From contig URYA01000055.1 in assembly GCA_900551975.1 (NCBI GenBank), positions 1 through 9,133 on the forward strand: a DNA stretch of 9,133 nt. Direction: 5' to 3'. The notes below the pieces were generated by a model. The model made no database searches and had not been told where the DNA came from. It was given only the letters and a program-made list of their open reading frames with translations. The position numbers and the translations under genes were made by a program. Source of the DNA: an uncultured Collinsella sp. (GTDB taxonomy: Bacteria > Actinomycetota > Coriobacteriia > Coriobacteriales > Coriobacteriaceae). Numbering within the stretch: position 1 is the first letter of the stretch; every line of letters starts with the position of its first letter. Positions 1-5,931 of this stretch are shown piece by piece.

Positions 1-1353
1 AGCCTTGCCCTGGAAGGCATCGTTGAGCTTGGCGGCCTTCTCGGCGTTCTTGGCGGCGAGCTCCTCCTCGGAAATCTCGGCCTCCTCGGCGCACTTCTGG
101 GCGTCATAGGCACGGAAGAACGGGTAGTACAGAACGAAGTCGACGACCAGGATAAGGGCGAGCATCACAAAGGCGAGCGGCTGGAAGCCCAGGCCCATGA
201 TGGTGCCGATGGGGCCGGGGACGGTCCAGGGCAGGGTGTACATAAAGCCGTTCATGCCCAAGAAGTCGATAAAGATCTTGAGGATCCAGATGTTGGCGAT
301 CGGGGCAAAGACAAACGGGACAAAGAAGACGGGGTTGAGCACGATGGGTGCGGCGAACAGCAGCGGTTCGTTGACAGCGAAGCAGACCGGGACGATGGCG
401 GCCTTACCGACGGCGCGCATCTCCTGAGACTTGGCCAGGAAGCAGAACATAAAGACCAGGACGAGCGTGGCGCCGGTGCCGCCCATGCAGACGACGAAGT
501 ACTGGGCACCCTGGGTCAGGACAGCGGAAGCGTGCTGGCCGGCCTGGAACGCAGCCAGGTTGTCCGTCATGTTGGCAACGAGAGCGGCGGCGATGGCGGG
601 CTCGACGATCGAGGGGCCGTGGACGCCCACGAACCAGAAGAGGCTCATGGCGCCGTAGATCACAGCGAGGCCGATGTAGCCATCGGCAGCGGTGAACAGG
701 GGCTGGAACACCTGGATGACGCCCTGGGCAAAGCAGAAGCCAAAGGCAGCGCGAAAGGCGATGTCAAAGACCCAAAAGACGGTGATGCAGACGGAGAAGG
801 GGATGATGTCCTTAAAGGTCTGCGAGATGTTGGGCGGAACCTGCTCGGGCATCTTGACGGTGATGTTGCGCTTAATGAAGAACTTGTAGATGATGCCGGT
901 CACAAACGCAGCGATGAAGGCGGTCAGCAGGCCCTTGGAACCAAGGTAGGTGGTGTTGAAGCCGCTGGCGGCGTCCGTGGCGATCGTGTCGCTCGAAAGG
1001 AGCAAGAAGCCAATGATGGCCGCGCACATGCACGAGATGAAGTTGATCTGGTTGTTCTTGGGCAGATCGCGGTTCTGAGCGTCGGCGAAGTGCTTGGCCG
1101 TGGTGGCGGCGCAGGCGATGGCCAAGATGCCCATGGAGTAGTTGTAGCACTTCCACAGGGCATTGTTGATGTCATCGGGCCAGTAGAAACCCCAGATGTT
1201 GGGGACCGAGGCTACCAGGCAGAAAATGGACGAGAAGATGATGATGGGGATGACGGAGATAAAGCCGTCGCGGATCGCCTTGAGGTACTTGTTGCGGGCG
1301 ATCGCGTTGAAAAAGGGCTGGCCCTTTTCGATGATGGCGATAAGTTGCTCCAT
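1..1353 (-). CDS. lacE: Lactose-specific PTS permease, EIIC domain (LacE-type), 3'-truncated by the window edge
   Basis: This inner-membrane channel takes up lactose and couples it to phosphorylation, giving lactose-6-phosphate inside. From ATG at 1353, 451 codons are open to the window edge with no stop. The N-terminus (MEQLIAIIEKGQPFFNAIAR) and later blocks (AIRDGFI.VIPIIIFSSIF, NNQINFIS, VPPNISQTFKDI) closely resemble Lactococcus/Staphylococcus LacE. Family residues seen are the VHG histidine (about H245) and NEPLLF (about N328-E329), which in this permease family contribute to sugar binding and phosphotransfer. The EIIC membrane part ends near residue 415. A charged Ala/Glu/Lys linker follows (about 418-450), so a fused IIB domain with the phosphocysteine may lie beyond the edge; this cannot be seen. 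The start is fixed by AGGAG at 1360-1364, six bases upstream. It is divergent from the LacI-type regulator and shares an operator region with it. Confidence 0.93.
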   Translation of the reverse strand, partial: MEQLIAIIEKGQPFFNAIARNKYLKAIRDGFISVIPIIIFSSIFCLVASVPNIWGFYWPDDINNALWKCYNYSMGILAIACAATTAKHFADAQNRDLPKNNQINFISCMCAAIIGFLLLSSDTIATDAASGFNTTYLGSKGLLTAFIAAFVTGIIYKFFIKRNITVKMPEQVPPNISQTFKDIIPFSVCITVFWVFDIAFRAAFGFCFAQGVIQVFQPLFTAADGYIGLAVIYGAMSLFWFVGVHGPSIVEPAIAAALVANMTDNLAAFQAGQHASAVLTQGAQYFVVCMGGTGATLVLVFMFCFLAKSQEMRAVGKAAIVPVCFAVNEPLLFAAPIVLNPVFFVPFVFAPIANIWILKIFIDFLGMNGFMYTLPWTVPGPIGTIMGLGFQPLAFVMLALILVVDFVLYYPFFRAYDAQKCAEEAEISEEELAAKNAEKAAKLNDAFQGKA

Positions 1354-1414
1354 GCAATGCTCCTAAGAGTCGGTGGGTTAACAACGATGGTAGCTTTTGG
1401 CGTTCGGTTGCCAA

Positions 1415-1432
1415 AATGTTGACGTTGCCATT
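1415..1432. promoter_or_regulatory. LacI-family operator, lacE-proximal
   Basis: AATGTTGACGTTGCCATT is an imperfect palindrome with a central ACGT. The wider span has perfect seven-base outer arms, CAAAATG (1412-1418) and CATTTTG (1429-1435). A CpG-centred palindrome is the usual target shape of LacI-family regulators, and such a regulator is encoded 280 bp away. Its centre is about 70 bp upstream of the lacE start codon, a position suited to repressing lacE. The binding protein is inferred from adjacency. Confidence 0.65.
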
Positions 1433-1534
1433 TTGCGACACAAAAAAAGACGCGAACCGGTGGTTCCTGTGCCTGCGAACCGTCGATTCCTTATGCGTAA
1501 ACGTTTGAGCCGCCCGGTGGCTCTGTGTTTGCAC

Positions 1535-1552
1535 AATGGCAACGTTAACATT
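1535..1552. promoter_or_regulatory. LacI-family operator, regulator-proximal
   Basis: AATGGCAACGTTAACATT has perfect AATG..CATT arms around a perfect AACGTT core. Read on the other strand it is AATGTTAACGTTGCCATT, which matches the lacE-proximal site at 17 of 18 positions. The centre-to-centre distance is 120 bp, and the sites face opposite ways. It lies about 160 bp upstream of the regulator, consistent with autoregulation or DNA looping. Confidence 0.65.
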
Positions 1553-1710
1553 TGGGCGCCAAAAGCCGTTTGGGGAAGCAAAAATGTCGGTGAACGGTAG
1601 GTTTTGGGTGGTGAGCGTATGGTGGGGGAGGCGTTGGATATACTTGAAGGCGTTAAAAATGACTGCGCAAGGTGCCACCAATGGCATCGTTGACATAGAA
1701 AGATCGACCT

Positions 1711-2715
1711 ATGGCCGCTGTTAAAAAATCGGTTTCCGTTAAGGATGTGGCGCGCCTCGCGGGCGTCTCGGAGCAGACAGTTTCGCGTACGGTGCACGAT
1801 TCGCCCAGCGTGCGCCCCGAGACCAAGGAGCGCGTGCGTGCCGCCATGCGCGAGCTGGGGTATCGCCCCAATTTTGCCGGTCGATCGCTGCGCCGCGGCA
1901 AGTTTAAGACCGTCGGCGTCGCCATGTTCAACATTACCGGCACCGGCAACCTCGACCGTATGGAGGGCTTTGCCGCCGCGGCCGACAAACACGGCTATGC
2001 CATCACTCTCACTAAAGTAGATGGACACCCCTATACCCTCGAGGGCGCATCGTCGCGCATGAGCGCACTGCCGGTGGACGGCATGGTTGTGATTATGAAC
2101 CGCATGCCGGCGGACTTTGGCACCTTTGAGCCGCTGCCCGGTATGCAGACGGTGCTCGTTACCATGCTGGAGCACCCGCTCTGTTCAACGGTCGATAACG
2201 ACCAGTTCGATTGCTCGCGCCAAGTGGTCGAGTACTTGCTGGGGCAGGGGCACAAGACCGTGCACTTTATCTCGTGTCCCGAGCGCTCGCTTTCGGGCAT
2301 GCGGCGCGAGGAAGGCTGGCGCGAGACATTGCGTGCGCATGGCATCGAGCCACCGCAGCTCGTGCGCGGCGACTGGACAGCGCAGAGTGGATATGCTGCC
2401 GGTCAGGCTCTGGCGGACGATCCGACCTGTACTTCCATCTATGCCTCCAACGACGCCATGGCCTACGGCTGCATTCGCGGGCTCGAGTCGCGCGGAAGGC
2501 GCGTGCCCCAGGATGTGAGCGTAGTGGGTGTTGATGACAGCCTGGGCGATATCGTGCCCGATCGTCGCCTGACCACCGTGCGCTTTGACAACAAGCGTGT
2601 CGGTATGTGGGCAGTCGATAAGATTGCCGGTGCCGAGGGGGGTGCGCCTGGCGTGGAGCACATGCTGATCCCCGGTATGCTCGTAGAGGGCGATACGGTG
2701 CGCGATTTGCGTTAG
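1711..2715 (+). CDS. LacI-family transcriptional regulator, probable lac repressor
   Basis: This 334-residue protein has the full LacI/GalR length and order. An N-terminal helix-turn-helix spans about residues 8-30 (VSVKDVARLAGVSEQTVSRT), followed by the hinge region (RPNFAGRSLRRGK, about 52-64). A periplasmic-binding-protein-like sugar domain covers about 65-330, with ASNDAMAYG (about 245-253) and DVSVVGVDDS (about 268-277). It probably represses the divergent lacE operon, with autorepression, and responds to lactose-6-phosphate, galactose-6-phosphate or a relative; the inducer cannot be read from sequence. Classical Firmicute lacABCDFEG operons use a DeoR-family LacR, so the regulator type here differs. 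The start is the only ATG placed correctly ahead of the HTH, although its Shine-Dalgarno (GAAAGA about nine bases upstream) is weak. Confidence 0.9.
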   Translation: MAAVKKSVSVKDVARLAGVSEQTVSRTVHDSPSVRPETKERVRAAMRELGYRPNFAGRSLRRGKFKTVGVAMFNITGTGNLDRMEGFAAAADKHGYAITLTKVDGHPYTLEGASSRMSALPVDGMVVIMNRMPADFGTFEPLPGMQTVLVTMLEHPLCSTVDNDQFDCSRQVVEYLLGQGHKTVHFISCPERSLSGMRREEGWRETLRAHGIEPPQLVRGDWTAQSGYAAGQALADDPTCTSIYASNDAMAYGCIRGLESRGRRVPQDVSVVGVDDSLGDIVPDRRLTTVRFDNKRVGMWAVDKIAGAEGGAPGVEHMLIPGMLVEGDTVRDLR

Positions 2716-2929
2716 GGTGCGGTCCTGTTTGGGTTTCCGTTAATCATGTTTGATATTGTTCGAAATGGTTTGGAAACCGTTCACGGGCGAAAATTGACCG
2801 TTCATAGCTCGAAATTACGTTTTGCGCTGTTCTTTTTTGTTTGAATGTTAATGTTTCTGCCATACAGAACGCAGCGCGTATGCCCGGACGCGCTGCTCTC
2901 CATTGGTTCATATGTGAAAGGAACGCAAC
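2716..2929. promoter_or_regulatory. lacF upstream region with spaced GTTC motifs
   Basis: This AT-rich 214-bp spacer carries ACCGTTCA at 2776-2783 and again at 2797-2804, exactly 21 bp apart. A third GTTC at 2758 is in the same 21-bp phase. TGTTCTTTTTTG lies at 2828-2839 and TGTTTGAATGT at 2838-2848; near-copies of both occur upstream of lacA. A candidate promoter (TTGTTT at 2837, CATACA at 2861, 18-base spacer) is weak. No clear terminator for the upstream regulator gene is present, so some read-through into lacF is possible. Confidence 0.5.
2871..2896 (+). promoter_or_regulatory. Hairpin in the lacF leader
   Basis: The nine-base arms GCAGCGCGT (2871-2879) and ACGCGCTGC (2888-2896) pair perfectly around the loop ATGCCCGG. 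No U-run follows, so this is not an intrinsic terminator. The loop sequence, extended to ATGCCCGGAC, also forms the loop of a hairpin in the lacA leader. It could stabilise the mRNA or bind a regulator; its role is unknown. Confidence 0.5.
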
Positions 2930-3268
2930 ATGGCAACCAAAGAAGAAATCTCGATGGTTGGATTCGAGATTGTCGCATACGCAGGTGACGCCCAGACCGA
3001 TCTGCTTGCAGCGCTCGATGCTGCTCGCGAGGGTGACTTTGAGAAGGCCGAGCAGCTGCACAAGGATGCCAGCGATGCGCTCATCGGTGCCCACGACACG
3101 CAGACCAAGCTGCTTTCGCAGGAGGCCGGCGGTGGCGAGATGGAGATGACCTTCATCATGGCTCACGCTCAGGACACTCTCATGACCACTATGATCCTGG
3201 AGAAGCAGACCCGCTTTACCATCGATGCCTACAAGCGCATCGCCGAGCTCGAGGCCAAGCTCGCCTAA
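2930..3268 (+). CDS. lacF: Lactose-specific PTS EIIA component
   Basis: This 112-residue cytoplasmic phosphocarrier of the Lac/chitobiose EIIA family receives phosphate from HPr and passes it to the lactose IIB domain. The length is about right for the trimeric all-helical family. The signature IMAHAQDTLMTTM (about residues 76-88) contains the phosphorylatable histidine, His79, and the Asp82 expected to hold the metal at the trimer axis. The start follows AAAGGA at 2917-2922, seven bases upstream. It lies downstream of the LacI-type regulator on the same strand but has a long spacer of its own, and a hairpin terminator follows it. The EIIC partner is transcribed in the opposite direction at the window's left end. 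Chitobiose or cellobiose EIIA proteins look similar; the neighbouring lacABC and LacE-like EIIC favour lactose. Confidence 0.93.
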   Translation: MATKEEISMVGFEIVAYAGDAQTDLLAALDAAREGDFEKAEQLHKDASDALIGAHDTQTKLLSQEAGGGEMEMTFIMAHAQDTLMTTMILEKQTRFTIDAYKRIAELEAKLA

Positions 3269-3295
3269 CGAGTCCGCACAACCAAGTCCCCTTCC

Positions 3296-3328
3296 AAAAG
3301 CTCTGCCGCATCCGCGACAGGGCTTTTT
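3296..3328 (+). terminator. Intrinsic terminator after lacF
   Basis: AAAAGCTCTG (3296-3305) pairs with CAGGGCTTTT (3318-3327) with one G-U pair. The loop has a small inner CGC/GCG stem, and the right arm runs into TTTTT. It starts 28 bases after the lacF stop and isolates lacF from the next gene. Confidence 0.8.
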
Positions 3329-3356
3329 CTGTCCTCCTCCAAGTTGCGGTGAAATA

Positions 3357-3403
3357 TAGTCATTGGGGACGTTCTTAAACGACTAGTCATTGGGGACAGT
3401 CTT
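3357..3403. repeat. Tandem REP-like intergenic repeat, two units
   Basis: TAGTCATTGGGGAC occurs at 3357-3370 and 3384-3397, a period of 27 bp. The similarity extends through GTTCTT / AGTCTT (3371-3376 and 3398-3403). It sits between the lacF terminator and the membrane-protein gene and contains no gene. The form resembles short dispersed intergenic repeats. Whether it is dispersed in this genome cannot be tested here. Confidence 0.7.
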
Positions 3404-3490
3404 GGTGCGCTCCGTTCGTCCTCCCGTTCGTTTTTTGCTCGGTGGGTATACTTCCTTTCGCATTAAACGCCGGACTGAGGAGGTATCCAA

Positions 3491-4522
3491 ATGCCGGATA
3501 ACGGGTCAATACAAAAAAGAGGCGCGCACGAGATGGCTCATGGGCGTCCTGTCCAGATAACCGAGCACACGACGGTAACCGAGCTGCAGCCCAGTCTGTC
3601 CGATGTCGTGTGCGCAAACAAAAAGCTGCAGATTGGCTTTATCGTTGCGCTCGTGGTGCTGGCGCTGCTGTCGGGCTTTGTGGCTCGTCCGCATTTCGCC
3701 GATACCAAAACTTGGGACTCCACCATCGAGGTCATCGATCAAAAGAAAGGAAACGTACTGGCGCTCACGACCTCGTGCGTGGCGCTGTCTGCGGGCATTA
3801 CCGCGCTGCCGGGTGATACGGGAACGCCGGTTGCCGAGCAGCTCGCGCAGCTTTCAGGCAACCTTGGTATCGTGCTTGCCGTGCTATACCTAGAGAAATA
3901 TTTGCTCACGATTTTGTGGTCGGTTGGCTTGGGCGTCCTAATCCCGTTTGCGTTGGTGCTCTTTGCGGTGTCGCTCGGCATTCACGGGCGCTGGAGTACG
4001 AGCGCCGTCCTGCGCCGTGTGGCGACACGCGTGCTGGTGGTTGCCGTGATCGGCATGGCGCTCGTACCCGCGAGCGTATGGGTGTCGCAGAAGGTCGATG
4101 AAACGTATCGCGTAAGTATTGAGCAAGCTGAGCAAAAGGCTGCGGACGCTGCGGACGCGGCCGACACCACGGACAAGTCAGCCGAGACCAGCTCAAAATC
4201 GAACAAGAAAAAATCCGAGGCCACGGAGTCCAAAAACGTGCTCGAGCAGTTGACTGATGGGGCATCGAGCCTTGTTACGTCGGTGACCAGCGGCGCCAAG
4301 CAGATGACCGATGAGATCGTGCGGCAGGTGACCGATCTGATTGAAGGCGTCATCGTGATGATCGTGACCTCGTGCGTTATCCCGCTGCTGGTGCTCGTGG
4401 CGTTCCTATGGCTAGGACACGTGCTGCTGGGGATCGATATTTCCGGCCCGGCGAACTATTTGACGGGCCGTTTCTTGAGTGCTCCTTCCAAGCACGCCAA
4501 AAAGGGCGGGCAGTCCGAGTAG
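3491..4522 (+). CDS. Multi-pass membrane protein of unknown function
   Basis: I do not recognise a named family in these 343 residues. There is a polar N-terminus (1-45), a hydrophobic segment at about 47-65, and a further one at about 89-107 that ends in LPGDTGTPVAEQLAQLSG. A long hydrophobic pair follows at about 124-164 and another segment at about 178-198. A hydrophilic Ala/Lys/Ser-rich stretch covers about 203-280 (EQKAADAADAADTTDK), then a last segment at about 285-313 and a basic tail. The GDTGTPVAEQLA..EKYLLT block looks like a conserved signature, but that is an impression. The start is set by the strong GAGGAGGT at 3477-3484; Met15 lacks such a site. TATACT at 3447-3452 may be its -10 box. 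Terminators on both sides make it a separate transcript, so a role in lactose use is not implied. Confidence 0.85.
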   Translation: MPDNGSIQKRGAHEMAHGRPVQITEHTTVTELQPSLSDVVCANKKLQIGFIVALVVLALLSGFVARPHFADTKTWDSTIEVIDQKKGNVLALTTSCVALSAGITALPGDTGTPVAEQLAQLSGNLGIVLAVLYLEKYLLTILWSVGLGVLIPFALVLFAVSLGIHGRWSTSAVLRRVATRVLVVAVIGMALVPASVWVSQKVDETYRVSIEQAEQKAADAADAADTTDKSAETSSKSNKKKSEATESKNVLEQLTDGASSLVTSVTSGAKQMTDEIVRQVTDLIEGVIVMIVTSCVIPLLVLVAFLWLGHVLLGIDISGPANYLTGRFLSAPSKHAKKGGQSE

Positions 4523-4556
4523 CTAAAACAGCTGTATATACCGGGGAATACCGCCG

Positions 4557-4592
4557 AAGGGCGGCCGAGACGCGTTCTCGGTCGCCCTTTTG
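4557..4592 (+). terminator. Intrinsic terminator after the membrane-protein gene
   Basis: AAGGGCGGCCGAGA (4557-4570) pairs with TCTCGGTCGCCCTT (4576-4589) across 14 bp with one G-U pair and a five-base loop. TTTTG begins at the end of the right arm. It closes the transcript of the membrane-protein gene before the lacA control region. Confidence 0.85.
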
Positions 4593-4829
4593 TTTGTTGA
4601 ACACATGGTCGCTGCGTCCGCGCCCGGCTCAAACGGTCAGCAATCATCCGTGAACGGTATTTGTTCAAAAAAGAACAAAGACAAACAAATTATTGTTGCA
4701 GTCTCTGTTCGAATGTGTTCAAATAAACATGAACAGTGAAGAACCGCACATTCAGATGCCCGGACCTGAACGCGATTCAACACTTCCAAACAGAAACTGC
4801 GCACCTGCGTATCTCTCAAGGAGGATGTC
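4593..4829 (+). promoter_or_regulatory. lacABC control region and leader
   Basis: This gene-free AT-rich stretch carries GTGAACGGTA at 4650-4659. A perfect inverted repeat follows: TTTGTTC (4660-4666), six A, GAACAAA (4673-4679). TGTTC is repeated at 4706-4710 and 4716-4720, ten bases apart, and GAACA lies at 4731-4735. A possible promoter is TTGCAG (4696-4701), 17 bases, TCAAAT (4719-4724), overlapping the TGTTC pair; it is a weak match. A small hairpin, TTCAG / CTGAA (4751-4755, 4766-4770), displays ATGCCCGGAC. None of the LacI-type palindromes seen at lacE occurs here. The TGTTC/GAACA motifs recall DeoR-family operators, which is inference only. Confidence 0.55.
4660..4679. promoter_or_regulatory. 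Inverted-repeat operator candidate upstream of lacA
   Basis: TTTGTTC and GAACAAA form perfect seven-base arms separated by AAAAAA. The segment CAAAAAAGAACA (4666-4677) is the exact reverse complement of TGTTCTTTTTTG at 2828-2839 ahead of lacF, which suggests one regulator acts on both transcripts. Confidence 0.5.
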
Positions 4830-5258
4830 ATGAGGGTTGTAATCGCTTCCGATGCCGACGGTATGTCGATGAAGGAGTCCATCAAGGAGATGCTCATCGC
4901 CGACGGTCACGAGGTCGTCGACTATTCCGAGACCCCTGCCGCGGACTTTGTCGATTCCGCCACCGCCGTTGCCAAGGACCTGCTGGAGCACAAGGATTCC
5001 CAGGGCTTCGCATTCGATAAGTACGGCGTCGGCTCCTATATGGCCGCCGTCAAGATCAAGGGCATGGTCGTCGCCAACATTTCCGATGAGCGTTCCGCTT
5101 ACATGACCCGCGAGCACAACGGCTCGCGCATGGTCACCATGGGCCCGGGCGTTGTGGGCACCGAGGTCGCCAAGAAGATCGCCCGCGAGTTCCTGCGCGC
5201 CCAGTACGCCGGCGGCCGTCACCAGATCCGTGTCGACATGCTCAATAAGATGGCCTAA
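4830..5258 (+). CDS. lacA: Galactose-6-phosphate isomerase subunit A
   Basis: With LacB this forms the heteromeric isomerase that converts D-galactose-6-phosphate to D-tagatose-6-phosphate in the tagatose-6-phosphate pathway. The 142 residues match the length of Lactococcus/Streptococcus LacA, and conserved blocks are clear: KIKGMV (75-80), SDERSAYMTR.HN..RM (85-101) and GGRHQ.RVDMLNKM (128-141). It belongs to the RpiB/LacA/LacB fold. The cysteine of the CGTG loop found in RpiB and LacB is missing at the equivalent place (YGVGSYM, about 65-71), as is usual for LacA. AAGGAGG (4818-4824) sits five bases before the ATG and fixes the start. It is first in a three-gene run, 63 bases before lacB. 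A plain ribose-5-phosphate isomerase B is unlikely because of the paired lacB. Confidence 0.95.
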   Translation: MRVVIASDADGMSMKESIKEMLIADGHEVVDYSETPAADFVDSATAVAKDLLEHKDSQGFAFDKYGVGSYMAAVKIKGMVVANISDERSAYMTREHNGSRMVTMGPGVVGTEVAKKIAREFLRAQYAGGRHQIRVDMLNKMA

Positions 5259-5321
5259 CGAGAGCCACCGAGAACTCGAACTTCTATCTCAACTTGTGAA
5301 TTCGGACGAAAGGACGTTCTG

Positions 5322-5846
5322 ATGAAGAAGACCATCGCAATCGGTTGCGACCATATCGTTACGGACGAGAAGATCTATCTGGCCGACCGCCTGGAGCAGG
5401 CTGGCTACAAGGTGCTTGACTGCGGCACCTACAGCCACACCCGTACGCACTATCCCATCTACGGTAAGGCCGTGGGCGAGGCCGTTGCCAGCGGCAAGGC
5501 CGACTTTGGCGTGGCCCTGTGCGGCACCGGCATCGGCATCACCAACGCCGTCAACAAGGTTCCCGGCGCCCGCTGCGCCCTGGTTCGCGACATGACCTCT
5601 GCCCTGTATGCCCGTCGCGAGCTCAACGCCAACATCGTGGGCTTTGGCGGCAAGATCACCGGCGAGTTCCTGATGGCCGACATCATGCTTGCCTTCCTGG
5701 AGGAGCCCTACGACAAGACTCCCGAGCACGATGCCTTGATCGCCAAGATCGATGCCTGCAATAAGGCCGACGCCGAGGCTCAGGCTGACCCGCACTTCTT
5801 TGACGAGTTCCTGGAGAAGTGGGACCGCGGCGAATACCACGACTAG
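5322..5846 (+). CDS. lacB: Galactose-6-phosphate isomerase subunit B
   Basis: This is the second subunit of the galactose-6-phosphate isomerase. The 174 residues are collinear with Firmicute LacB: IGCDHIVTD (7-15), RTHYPIYGK (41-49), CGTGIGITNAVNKVPG (67-82), RDMTSALYA (89-97), NANIVGFGGKITG (102-114) and the C-terminal FLEKWDRGEYHD. The CGTGIG loop with Cys67 is the phosphate and active-site loop of the RpiB fold, so the chemistry is expected at the LacA-LacB interface. GAAAGGA (5308-5314) lies seven bases upstream of the ATG. lacC follows after 85 bases that contain a GC-rich hairpin, so lacC may be expressed at a different level. Confidence 0.96.
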   Translation: MKKTIAIGCDHIVTDEKIYLADRLEQAGYKVLDCGTYSHTRTHYPIYGKAVGEAVASGKADFGVALCGTGIGITNAVNKVPGARCALVRDMTSALYARRELNANIVGFGGKITGEFLMADIMLAFLEEPYDKTPEHDALIAKIDACNKADAEAQADPHFFDEFLEKWDRGEYHD

Positions 5847-5878
5847 TGGGGTTCCGGCGTAATTAACTAGTCCGTTGA

Positions 5879-5915
5879 CGGCTCGCGTTTCTGTGAGGGG
5901 CGCGGGCCGGTTTTC
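5879..5915 (+). terminator. Hairpin with short T-run between lacB and lacC (attenuator candidate)
   Basis: CGGCTCGCG (5879-5887) pairs with CGCGGGCCG (5901-5909) with one G-U pair and a 13-base loop. G then TTTTC follows. It looks like a weak intrinsic terminator or a processing site inside the operon, which would lower lacC relative to lacAB. Confidence 0.5.
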
Positions 5916-5931
5916 TAAACAGGAGTTCAAT

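Larger units (their letters stand above)
1354..1710. promoter_or_regulatory. Divergent lacE / lacI-family control region
   Basis: These 357 bases hold no gene and serve both lacE (leftward) and the regulator (rightward). The region contains two inverted copies of an 18-bp operator-like palindrome (1415-1432 and 1535-1552) and a third weaker AAACGTTT palindrome at 1499-1506. It also has GAACC-GGT-GGTTC at 1454-1466, a hairpin-forming GAGCC..GGCTC at 1507-1523, and the motif GTGAACGGTA at 1590-1599, which recurs near lacF and lacA. A possible lacE promoter reads TTGTGT, 17 bases, AACATT on the minus strand and would overlap the first operator. It matches the consensus poorly and is only a candidate. 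Confidence 0.7.

Noticed and set aside
532..1422. Long plus-strand open frame of 296 codons opposite lacE
   Set aside because: Its Gly/Asp/Val-rich product has no recognisable domain, and the opposite strand encodes a clear EIIC with conserved motifs and a ribosome site.
4752..5222. Minus-strand open frames opposite lacA and lacB
   Set aside because: They lie entirely opposite well-conserved genes and encode nothing recognisable.
4830..5846. Ribose-5-phosphate isomerase B annotation for the two isomerase genes
   Set aside because: They share the fold, but two adjacent genes of LacA and LacB length and motifs next to lacC indicate galactose-6-phosphate isomerase.
5875..5931. Upstream in-frame start for lacC
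   Set aside because: The extra residues overlap the lacB-lacC hairpin, have no ribosome site, and homologous kinases begin at MILTVT.
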